This document shows positions 57,486 to 64,000 of a DNA stretch of 64,000 nt, one piece after another; position 1 is the first letter of the stretch; each line of letters begins with the position of its first letter. Origin of the DNA: Streptomyces sp. HUAS YS2 (GTDB lineage Bacteria > Actinomycetota > Actinomycetes > Streptomycetales > Streptomycetaceae). The notes below the pieces were generated by a model, which was given only the letters and a program-made list of their open reading frames with translations, did not search any database and was not told where the DNA came from. Location of the stretch: the NCBI RefSeq assembly GCF_033343995.1, contig NZ_CP137573.1, positions 3,567,001 through 3,631,000 of the forward strand. Reading direction: 5' to 3'. The position numbers were made by a program, and so were the translations under genes.

Positions 57486-59212
57486 GACTGCGGCTCCCTG
57501 GTGGTGTCGGGGGTTACGGGCGGAAAGTCTGCGGTGGCGGTGGGGTGCAGGGTGAGCTCTTCACCGCACATGTGCACGATCAGGTGACGGCGCCACTTCT
57601 CGTCGTCGCGCTCGGGGAAGTCCTCGCGCCAGTGGCAGCCGCGGGTCTCCTCGCGCCGGAGAGCGGCGGTGACCAGGGCGCGGGAGACGTGCAGGAGGTT
57701 GGTGGTCTCCCAGGACTCGGTGCCGGGCCCGGCCGTCAGGTCGGGGTGGCGCACCACCGGGTCCCGCGCCAGGTCCTCCAGGGCGGCCGACGCCTTGCGG
57801 AGGCTCTCCTCGGACCGCAGCACACCCGCGTACCCGCTCATGATCCGCTGGATCTCCGCGCGCGCCGACGGCTCCAGCAGCGGCATCACCGTGGGGACGC
57901 GGTGCACGGCCGGGACGCCCTCGCGGTGCGGCCCGGACGCGACGATGTCGTCGGCGATGCGCTCCGCGAAGACCAGGCCCTCCAGGAGCGAGTTCGAGGC
58001 CAGCCGGTTCGCGCCATGCACGCCCGTGCAGGCGACCTCGCCGCACGCGTACAGGCCGGGCACGGTGGTCCGGCCGTGCAGGTCGGTGCGGACGCCGCCG
58101 GAGGCGTAGTGGGCGGCGGGGGCGATCGGGATCGGCTCGGTCACCGGGTCGATGCCGTGCGCCCGGCAGGCGGCCAGGATCGTCGGGAAACGGTGCTCCC
58201 ACATGTCGGCGCCGAAGTGCCGGGCGTCGAGGTACATGTTCCGCGCGCCCTGCTCCAGCATCCGGCGCGTGATCCCCTTGGCGACGATGTCGCGGGGCGC
58301 GAGCTCGGCCAGTTCGTGCTGGCCGACCATGAAGCGGACGCCGTCCGCGTCGACCAGATGGGCGCCCTCGCCGCGTACCGCCTCGGAGACCAGCGGCTGC
58401 TGGCCCTGCGAGTCCGAGCCGAGGAACAGCACGGTCGGGTGGAACTGGACGAACTCCAGGTCGGAGACCTCGGCGCCGGCGCGCAGCGCGAGGGCGACGC
58501 CGTCGCCGGTGGAGACGGCCGGGTTGGTGGTGGCGGAGAAGACCTGGCCCATGCCGCCGGTGGCGAGGACCACGGCCGGGGCGTGGACGGCGCCGACGCC
58601 GTCGTGCTGGCCCTCCCCCATGACGTGCAGGGTGACGCCCGCAGTGCGGCCGGCGGCGTCCGTGAGGAGGTCCAGGACCAGGGCGTGCTCGACGGTGCGC
58701 ACGCCCCGCTCGCGTATCGCCTCGACCAGCGCGCGGGAGATCTCGGCGCCGGTCGCGTCGCCGCCGGCGTGCACGATCCGGTTGCGGTGGTGGCCGCCCT
58801 CGCGGGTCAGCGCGATCTCGCCGTCGGCGTTCCGGTCGAACTCGGCGCCGGTGGCCATCAGACGGCGGACCGCGCCGGGGCCCTCGGTGACCAGGGTGCG
58901 TACGGCCGGCTCGTCGCAGACCCCGGCACCGGCGACGAGGGTGTCGTCGAGGTGCTGCTCGGGGGTGTCGCCCTCGCCGAGCGCGGCGGCCACGCCGCCC
59001 TGCGCCCAGCGGGTCGAGCCGGCGTCCAGGCGAGCCTTGGTGACCACGACCGTGCGCAGCCCCGCGGCGCTGCAGCGCAGGGCGGCGGTCAGGCCCGCGA
59101 CGCCGGAGCCGACGACCACGACGTCGGCCTCGACGGCCCAGCCGGGCGCGGGCGCGTCCAGCCGGATGCCGGGCTCGTCCGCCCGTATGCCTGTCTCATG
59201 GCTACCGGTCAC
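57482..59212 (-). CDS. nadB: L-aspartate oxidase
   Basis: A FAD enzyme that makes iminoaspartate for quinolinate synthesis, 576 residues. The FAD motif is DVVVVGSGVAGLTAALRCSA; other blocks are WAQGGVAAALGEGDTPEQHL, GHHRNRIVHAGGDATGAEIS and MYLDARHFGADMWEHRFPTI. The C-terminal helical domain follows. The GTG start at 59212 overlaps the panC stop by four bases. The partner quinolinate synthase gene, nadA, is not in the window. Confidence 0.94.
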   Translation of the reverse strand: MTGSHETGIRADEPGIRLDAPAPGWAVEADVVVVGSGVAGLTAALRCSAAGLRTVVVTKARLDAGSTRWAQGGVAAALGEGDTPEQHLDDTLVAGAGVCDEPAVRTLVTEGPGAVRRLMATGAEFDRNADGEIALTREGGHHRNRIVHAGGDATGAEISRALVEAIRERGVRTVEHALVLDLLTDAAGRTAGVTLHVMGEGQHDGVGAVHAPAVVLATGGMGQVFSATTNPAVSTGDGVALALRAGAEVSDLEFVQFHPTVLFLGSDSQGQQPLVSEAVRGEGAHLVDADGVRFMVGQHELAELAPRDIVAKGITRRMLEQGARNMYLDARHFGADMWEHRFPTILAACRAHGIDPVTEPIPIAPAAHYASGGVRTDLHGRTTVPGLYACGEVACTGVHGANRLASNSLLEGLVFAERIADDIVASGPHREGVPAVHRVPTVMPLLEPSARAEIQRIMSGYAGVLRSEESLRKASAALEDLARDPVVRHPDLTAGPGTESWETTNLLHVSRALVTAALRREETRGCHWREDFPERDDEKWRRHLIVHMCGEELTLHPTATADFPPVTPDTTREPQS

Positions 59213-60210
59213 TGGGCGGCTCCGAAGTTCAGGGGGAGATTGTCGATGAGCCGCGTGGACCCCACCCGCGCGGCGACGGCGAGGATCGCGTCGCCGTCGT
59301 GGTCGTCGGCGACATCGGTGAAGTCGGCCGGATCGACGAGGGCGAGGTAGTCCAGGGTCAGCGGCGGGTGCGCCGAGCCGGCCTCGTCCAGGACGCCGCG
59401 GGCCGCGGCCCGTACGGCGTCGGCGCCGCCGCCCTCGCCGGCCTGCGCGACGGCGTGCACGTCGGCGGCGGCGCGGGCCTCGCCGATCTGCGACAGCGCC
59501 TCGGCGCGGGTCTCGGAGGCGGAGGCCGGCAGCGAGGCGGCCCGGGCGCGCAGCGCGTGCTGGGCGCCGAGCCGGTCGCGGGCGGCGAACAGCGCCCGCG
59601 ACAGGGCGAGCGCGGTGCGCCGCTCGTCGGGCGAGAGGTAGCGGTTGCGGCTGGACAGGGCCAGCCCGTCGGCCTCGCGGACCGTCGGCACGCCGACGAT
59701 CTCGACCGGGAAGTTCAGGTCGCGGACCATCCGGCGGATCAGGGCGAGCTGCTGGGCGTCCTTCTGGCCGAAGAACGCCACGTCCGGACGGGTGAGGTGG
59801 AGCAGCTTGGCGACGACGGTGAGCATGCCGTCGAAGTGGCCGGGGCGGGAGGCGCCTTCGAGCCGCTCGCCCATCGGGCCCGCGGTGATCCGGACCTGCG
59901 GCTCGCCGCCCGGGTAGACCTCGTCGGCGGACGGGGCGAACACGGCGTCCGCACCGGCCTCCTGGGCGATCTTCAGGTCGGCGTCGAGGGTGCGCGGGTA
60001 GCGGTCGAGGTCCTCGCCCGCGCCGAACTGCAGCGGGTTGACGAAGACGGTGACGGTGACGTGACCCTCGGGGCCGACGTGCGCCCGGGCGGTGCGGATC
60101 AGCGTGGCGTGGCCGTCGTGCAGGGCGCCCATGGTCATGACGACGGCGCGGGGGCCGGCCGACCCCTGGGTGCGCAGCTCGGCGGCCGTGCGGACCGGGG
60201 CGAGGCTCAT
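59209..60210 (-). CDS. panC: Pantothenate synthetase
   Basis: It joins pantoate and beta-alanine. It is 333 residues. The nucleotidyl-transferase motif MGALHDGHATLI, FVNPLQFGAGEDLDRYPRTL, FFGQKDAQQLALIRRMVRDL and ALSSRNRYLSPDERRTALAL are all clear. ATG at 60210 overlaps the stop of the Rossmann/DUF2520 gene by four bases. The operon then makes pantothenate and NAD together. Confidence 0.95.
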   Translation of the reverse strand: MSLAPVRTAAELRTQGSAGPRAVVMTMGALHDGHATLIRTARAHVGPEGHVTVTVFVNPLQFGAGEDLDRYPRTLDADLKIAQEAGADAVFAPSADEVYPGGEPQVRITAGPMGERLEGASRPGHFDGMLTVVAKLLHLTRPDVAFFGQKDAQQLALIRRMVRDLNFPVEIVGVPTVREADGLALSSRNRYLSPDERRTALALSRALFAARDRLGAQHALRARAASLPASASETRAEALSQIGEARAAADVHAVAQAGEGGGADAVRAAARGVLDEAGSAHPPLTLDYLALVDPADFTDVADDHDGDAILAVAARVGSTRLIDNLPLNFGAAQ

Positions 60211-61136
60211 CGGTCGTCTCCCTGGGAGGTGGCGGGGCGCTCGGCCAGGACCCCCAGCAGGTCCTCGGCGAGCTCGGGCTTGAGCAGGCCGTGCGCGAGG
60301 GCCCGGTCGGCGGTGGTGCGGGCCATCGCCAGGTAGCCGGCGACCGTGCCGGGGGCGTGCTTGCGCAGCTCGGCGACGTGCGCGGCGACCGTGCCGGCGT
60401 CGCCGCGGGCGACCGGGCCGGTCAGCGCCGCGTCCCCGGACCGCAGGGCGTTGTCGAGGGCGGCGCCGAGCAGCGGGCCGAGCATGCGGTCCGGGGCGGC
60501 GACCCCGGCGGTGCGGAGCAGCTCCATCGACTGGGCCACCAGGGTGACCAGGTGGTTCGCGCCGAGGGCGAGGGCCGCGTGGTAGAGCGGCCGGTTCGCC
60601 TCGGCGATCCACTCGGGCTCGCCGCCCATCTCGATGACCAGGGCCTCGGCGGCCAGCCGCAGCTCCTCGGGGGCGGTCACGCCGAAGGAGCAGCCGGCCA
60701 GCCGCTGCACGTCGACGGGGGTGCCGGTGAACGTCATGGCGGGGTGCAGGGCGAGCGGGAGCGCGCCGGCCCGCCGGGCGGGGTCGAGGACCTGGACCCC
60801 GTACCGCCCGGAGGTGTGCACGATGAGCTGCCCGGGCCGTACGGCGCCGGTGTCCGCGAGTCCCTCGACGAGCCCCGGCAGGGCGTCGTCGGGGACGGTC
60901 AGCAGGACCAGCTCGGCGCGGGCCAGCACCTCGGCGGGCGGCACCAGCGGCACGTCGGGCAGCAGGGCCGCGGCGCGGCGGCGGGACGCGTCGGAGACCC
61001 CCGAGGCGGCGACCGGACGGTGGCCCGCGAGCTGGAGCGAGGCGGCGAGCGCCGGTCCGACCCGGCCGGCGCCGACGACGCCGACGGTGAGACGGGCGGG
61101 GCGGTCCTCGGCTCGGGACTCTGGTGGTGCGTTCAC
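60207..61136 (-). CDS. Rossmann-like and DUF2520 domain protein, candidate ketopantoate reductase
   Basis: A 309-residue NAD(P)-binding protein. The N-terminal Rossmann domain has VGVVGAGRVGPALAASLQLA and LVLLTVPDDALPGLVEGLAD; the C-terminal helical DUF2520 domain has LPLALHPAMTFTG and ANRPLYHAALALGANHLVTL. It is the first gene of the pantothenate/NAD operon. The PanG ketopantoate reductase of Francisella and related bacteria is, as I recall, of this architecture, so it may make pantoate for PanC. Inference from context; the substrate is unproven. GTG at 61136. Confidence 0.8.
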   Translation of the reverse strand: MNAPPESRAEDRPARLTVGVVGAGRVGPALAASLQLAGHRPVAASGVSDASRRRAAALLPDVPLVPPAEVLARAELVLLTVPDDALPGLVEGLADTGAVRPGQLIVHTSGRYGVQVLDPARRAGALPLALHPAMTFTGTPVDVQRLAGCSFGVTAPEELRLAAEALVIEMGGEPEWIAEANRPLYHAALALGANHLVTLVAQSMELLRTAGVAAPDRMLGPLLGAALDNALRSGDAALTGPVARGDAGTVAAHVAELRKHAPGTVAGYLAMARTTADRALAHGLLKPELAEDLLGVLAERPATSQGDDR

Positions 61137-61261
61137 GCTGACGGCGGCCTTCCGTTCCAGTCCTCGGCGGGTACCGGACGATTTCTCGCCATGCTACGCC
61201 AGCGTTTCGCACGGTTTCGCGGCCGTCCACAGCCTGTTGGCGATGGTGTGATGATCGGCGC

Positions 61262-62425
61262 ATGAACGACGCGGAACACTCGGAGCGAGCGCGCAGGCAC
61301 CGTGCCACGGTGTGGTCCGGCGCGACGCGGAAACTGTGGCACACCCAGGTCGAGCGGTCGGTCGGCGAAGGGCTGGCCGCGCTGCGCGAGCTTGCGGACC
61401 TCGGGCACACCCTCATGGACCCCCACGAGCTGGTCGACACCTACGGCGGCGGTCCGGTCGCCGAAGTGGAGCGGCAGGTGGCGGACCTTCTCGGCTTCCC
61501 GGCGGCGGTGTTCTTCCCGACCGGGACGATGGCCCAGCAGGTGGCACTGCGCTGCTGGGCGGGCCGGACGGGCAGCGACGTGGTGGCGCTGCACCCGCTC
61601 GCCCATCCGGAGGTGCACGAGAACGGCGCGCTCGGGGCGGTGAGCGGCCTGCGGACGGTGCACCCGACGGACGCCCCGCGGCTGCCGACGGCCGAGGAGG
61701 TGCGGGAGCACCCCGAGCCGTTCGGCACGCTGATGCTGGAGCTGCCGCTGCGCGACGCGGGCTTCGTGCTGCCGGACTGGGACGAACTGGTCGACGTGGT
61801 GCAGGCGGCCCGGGAGCGGGACGCGGTCGTCCACTTCGACGGCGCGCGGCTGTGGGAGTGCGGCCCGCACTTCGGCCGGGAGCTGCGGGAGATCGCGGGG
61901 CTCGCGGACAGCGTGTACGTGTCCTTCTACAAGTCGCTCGGCGGCATGTCGGGGGCGGCGCTCGCCGGTCCGGAGGACCTGGTCGAGGAGGCGCGGGTGT
62001 GGCTCCACCGGTACGGCGGGCTGGTCTTCCAGCAGTACCCGGCCGCCCTGGCCGCGCTGGCGGGCCTGAAGACGGAGCTGCCGCGGCTCCCGGCGTACGT
62101 GGCGCACGCGCGGACGGTGGCGGCGGCGCTGCGGGAGGCGTTCGCGGAGGCGGGGCTCCCGTGGTTCCGGGTGCACCCGGCGGAGCCGCACACCCACCAG
62201 TTCCAGGTCTGGCTCCCGTACGGGCCCGACGAGCTGACGGCAGCCTCGGTCGCCCTGGCGGAGGAGACCGACACCGTCCTCTTCCGTCGCTGGTCCCCCG
62301 CCCCGGCGGGCGGCCCGCCGGGCGTGGCGGCGACCGAGGTGACGGTCGCGGCCCCGGGCCTGGACTGGACACCGGCGGACGTGCGGGAGGCGGCCCGGAA
62401 TTTCCTGGCGCGACTGGGCCGGTAG
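61262..62425 (+). CDS. Threonine aldolase-family PLP enzyme
   Basis: A fold-type I PLP enzyme of 387 residues, related to low-specificity threonine aldolases and beta-eliminating lyases. It has LLGFPAAVFFPTGTMAQQVA, VVHFDGARLWECGPHFGREL and the PLP-binding lysine Lys224 in SFYKSLGGMSGAALAG. The reaction is probably cleavage of threonine or a related hydroxy amino acid to glycine and an aldehyde. It is divergent from the pantothenate/NAD operon across about 125 bases. Confidence 0.85.
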   Translation: MNDAEHSERARRHRATVWSGATRKLWHTQVERSVGEGLAALRELADLGHTLMDPHELVDTYGGGPVAEVERQVADLLGFPAAVFFPTGTMAQQVALRCWAGRTGSDVVALHPLAHPEVHENGALGAVSGLRTVHPTDAPRLPTAEEVREHPEPFGTLMLELPLRDAGFVLPDWDELVDVVQAARERDAVVHFDGARLWECGPHFGRELREIAGLADSVYVSFYKSLGGMSGAALAGPEDLVEEARVWLHRYGGLVFQQYPAALAALAGLKTELPRLPAYVAHARTVAAALREAFAEAGLPWFRVHPAEPHTHQFQVWLPYGPDELTAASVALAEETDTVLFRRWSPAPAGGPPGVAATEVTVAAPGLDWTPADVREAARNFLARLGR

Positions 62426-62438
62426 GCCTCGGGCGGAC

Positions 62439-62645
62439 TCAGCAGGGCCTCGGGCGGCGCCGGCGCGTCAGGGCGTACCGGAGGCGGCCGCCGGCCGGGC
62501 GGCCCGCGAGCACCCGGGTGAAGCGGCGGTGGTCGCGGACGGCGCGCAGCACGGCGAGGTCGTGGGTCCCGGGGGCCGGAGGCATCGCCTCCTCCAACCG
62601 CGCCGCACGGTAGGTGTCGAAGAGGTACTGGTGCAGAGCGTTCAT
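62439..62645 (-). CDS. Small conserved hypothetical protein
   Basis: A 68-residue basic protein (MNALHQYLFDTYRAARLEEA, HDLAVLRAVRDHRRFTRVL), Arg-rich at the end. I recall short proteins with this start from Streptomyces genomes, but no function. ATG at 62645 is chosen over the frame start at 62654. It is convergent with the aldolase gene, 14 bases away. Confidence 0.55.
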   Translation of the reverse strand: MNALHQYLFDTYRAARLEEAMPPAPGTHDLAVLRAVRDHRRFTRVLAGRPAGGRLRYALTRRRRPRPC

Positions 62646-62746
62646 GCACCTCACCGTGCGCCCGTCCCGGCCCGGCGGGCCCGCCGATTGACCGGCCCCG
62701 TCAAACGGCGCGACAGCACCCCCGGGGCAGCCCGCACCATGGACCC

Positions 62747-63838
62747 GTGAGCGTGACCATCGACATCACCGGACTGCCGCCCGAGCGGATCTCCTTCTGC
62801 CCCTCGCCGCTGGCCGAGCTCGGCAACGCCCTGCACGCACTGTCCGAGCCCGCCCACCACGCCCGGCTGCACGCGTGGACGACCTCGACCGCCGCCGCGC
62901 TCAAGCCGGAGCTGGCCGACCGGCTCCACGAGGCCGACTTCATGTGGCGGTCCGCGCGCTCCGACTTCCTGATGCCCGCCCAGCCCCGGGAGACCCTGGC
63001 GGAGGAGCTGGACGACCTCGACCGCATGGACGACGAGACATTCGTCGGCGCCGCCCTGGAGATCACCTGCTTCATCGGTAACACCGGCCGGCCCGTCCCG
63101 TCCCCGCTCGTCGACGCGTCGTCCCGGCGCCGCGCCCTCGACCTGGCCGCCGCGCGCGGCCCGCGCCAGGCGGCGTTCGTGGACCGGATGCTCGCCGAGC
63201 CGGCCGCCACCCGGGCGTGGATCCGCCGGCTCCTGGAGGACTGCGAGGACGCGTTCTTCGGCGACACCTGGCGCCGGGTCCGGGTCCAGCTCGCCGCAGA
63301 CGCCCGGCACAAGACCGAGCTGCTGCGCCGCAAGGGCCTGGCCGAGGCCCTGACCGCCGCCTCCCCGGCGCTGAGCCTGGAACAGGACGAGCGCGGCCGC
63401 CGGATCGTCGTCGACAAGCTGGTCCAGCGCCGCACCGAGGCCCGGGGCACCGCCCTGACGCTGATCCCGTCAGTCTTCGGCTGGCCGCACCTCTTCGCCC
63501 TGTACACCCCCGGCTGGCAGCCGGTGATCCAGTACCCGGTCGCTGCTCATGAGGTCGGCGGCACCGAGTCGATCGAGACGGTGAAGCTCCGCCTGGAGGC
63601 ACTGGCCCACCCCCTGCGGATGAACCTGTGCCGAACCCTGGTGCGCGGGGCGCACTCGACGGGCGAGCTGGCCGACGTGTACGGCATCACCGCGCCGGAG
63701 GTCTCCCGGCACCTCTCGGTCCTGAAGAAGGCCGGACTGCTCACCACCCGGCGCCGGGGCCGCTACGTCCTGCACGAGCTGGACCATTCGGCCGTCGCCC
63801 GGCTGGGCAGCGACTTCCTGGAGGGTTTGCTGCGCTAG
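62747..63838 (+). CDS. ArsR/SmtB-type regulator with large N-terminal domain (DUF5937-like)
   Basis: A 363-residue regulator. The N-terminal 250 residues are a helical domain of unknown function (SPLAELGNALHALSEPAHHA). The C-terminal winged helix is ALAHPLRMNLCRTLVRGAHS, TGELADVYGITAPEVSRHLS and VLKKAGLLTTRRRGRYVLHE. This architecture is common in actinobacteria. GTG at 62747. No metal-binding cysteine pair is evident in the DNA-binding helix, so the signal is probably not a metal. Confidence 0.78.
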   Translation: MSVTIDITGLPPERISFCPSPLAELGNALHALSEPAHHARLHAWTTSTAAALKPELADRLHEADFMWRSARSDFLMPAQPRETLAEELDDLDRMDDETFVGAALEITCFIGNTGRPVPSPLVDASSRRRALDLAAARGPRQAAFVDRMLAEPAATRAWIRRLLEDCEDAFFGDTWRRVRVQLAADARHKTELLRRKGLAEALTAASPALSLEQDERGRRIVVDKLVQRRTEARGTALTLIPSVFGWPHLFALYTPGWQPVIQYPVAAHEVGGTESIETVKLRLEALAHPLRMNLCRTLVRGAHSTGELADVYGITAPEVSRHLSVLKKAGLLTTRRRGRYVLHELDHSAVARLGSDFLEGLLR

Positions 63839-63882
63839 CGGGGGCCGGTGCGGGACGGGCGTCGAGCGGACGGCCCCGCGCG

Positions 63883-64000
63883 CTAGTCGAAGCGGATGTG
63901 GGACAGGCCGACCCGGATCCGCCGCAGCCGGTGCCGCAGCGGCCCGTACGTGTTCGGCGCGAGCCGCAGACCCGCCGCCCCGGCGATCCGGTCCGCGACC
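63883..64000 (-). CDS. C-terminal fragment of an unidentified protein
   Basis: The final 38 residues of a leftward gene whose start is beyond the window. It ends GPLRHRLRRIRVGLSHIRFD and a TAG at 63885-63883. The fragment is basic and helix-like. Too short to assign. Confidence 0.45.
   Translation of the reverse strand, partial: VADRIAGAAGLRLAPNTYGPLRHRLRRIRVGLSHIRFD

Overview
The window is a stretch of Streptomyces chromosome. The evidence is the very high GC with strong third-position bias, the developmental pair bldN-rsbN, the sigE-cseA-cseB-cseC envelope-stress operon, lsr2, disA and radA, an auxiliary tryptophanyl-tRNA synthetase with its attenuator, and a gene order that matches the S. 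coelicolor SCO3323 to about SCO3385 region as I remember it. I see no insertion sequence, prophage, tRNA or CRISPR array. Almost everything is conserved core chromosome; the clearest accessory-looking block is a NACHT/trypsin cassette at 43.4-49.6 kb.

Layout. 1-9.3 kb: the 3' part of bldN (the window starts inside it), its anti-sigma gene rsbN, then leftward genes for an acyltransferase, an NAD-dependent epimerase, the 32-residue ribosomal protein bS22, a BldC-like DNA-binding protein, a phosphatase-like protein, an AcuC-type deacetylase, an MFS transporter and a HAD hydrolase. 9.3-14.9 kb: a leftward rRNA operon (16S-23S-5S, no spacer tRNA) with tandem promoter boxes, a boxA-like element, a 23S processing stem and a terminator. 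15.1-16.3 kb: a Trp-codon leader peptide and attenuator, then trpS of the indolmycin-resistant type. 16.3-24.2 kb: a GlxA-type regulator facing a cysteine hydrolase, proC, an ABC exporter, twin SH3 proteins and a Ser/Thr kinase with a beta-propeller. 24.3-31.4 kb: ilvD, a TetR regulator, a sugar-phosphate isomerase-like protein, a Ppx/GppA phosphatase, a cysteine-rich protein and a membrane protein that joins sigma-like, zinc anti-sigma-like and BACON-like parts. 31.5-36.4 kb: radA, disA, a secreted protein and mutY (genome maintenance and c-di-AMP). 36.5-39.9 kb: sigE-cseABC. 39.9-42.9 kb: an MFS drug exporter facing its TetR regulator, then a secreted M23 peptidase.

43.4-49.6 kb holds three translationally coupled genes: a NACHT ATPase with a helical N-terminus and a leucine-rich-repeat-like C-terminus, a trypco2 protein, and a second NACHT ATPase fused to an N-terminal trypsin-like protease. 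The third gene carries an in-frame TTA codon, so it probably needs the bldA tRNA. I consider this the best candidate for a little-described system, an NLR-like conflict or immunity module. It ends at a terminator shared with clpC.

49.7-64 kb: clpC, an SCO3374-family protein, lsr2, a GNAT acetyltransferase with a BlaI-type repressor, small conserved proteins, and a tightly overlapping cofactor operon (DUF2520 Rossmann protein-panC-nadB-nadC-coaX) that serves pantothenate/CoA and NAD synthesis. A threonine-aldolase-like enzyme, an ArsR-type regulator and a gene fragment at the right edge follow.

Starts were chosen from codon context and Shine-Dalgarno sequences by eye. All family assignments come from reading motifs, with no database search.
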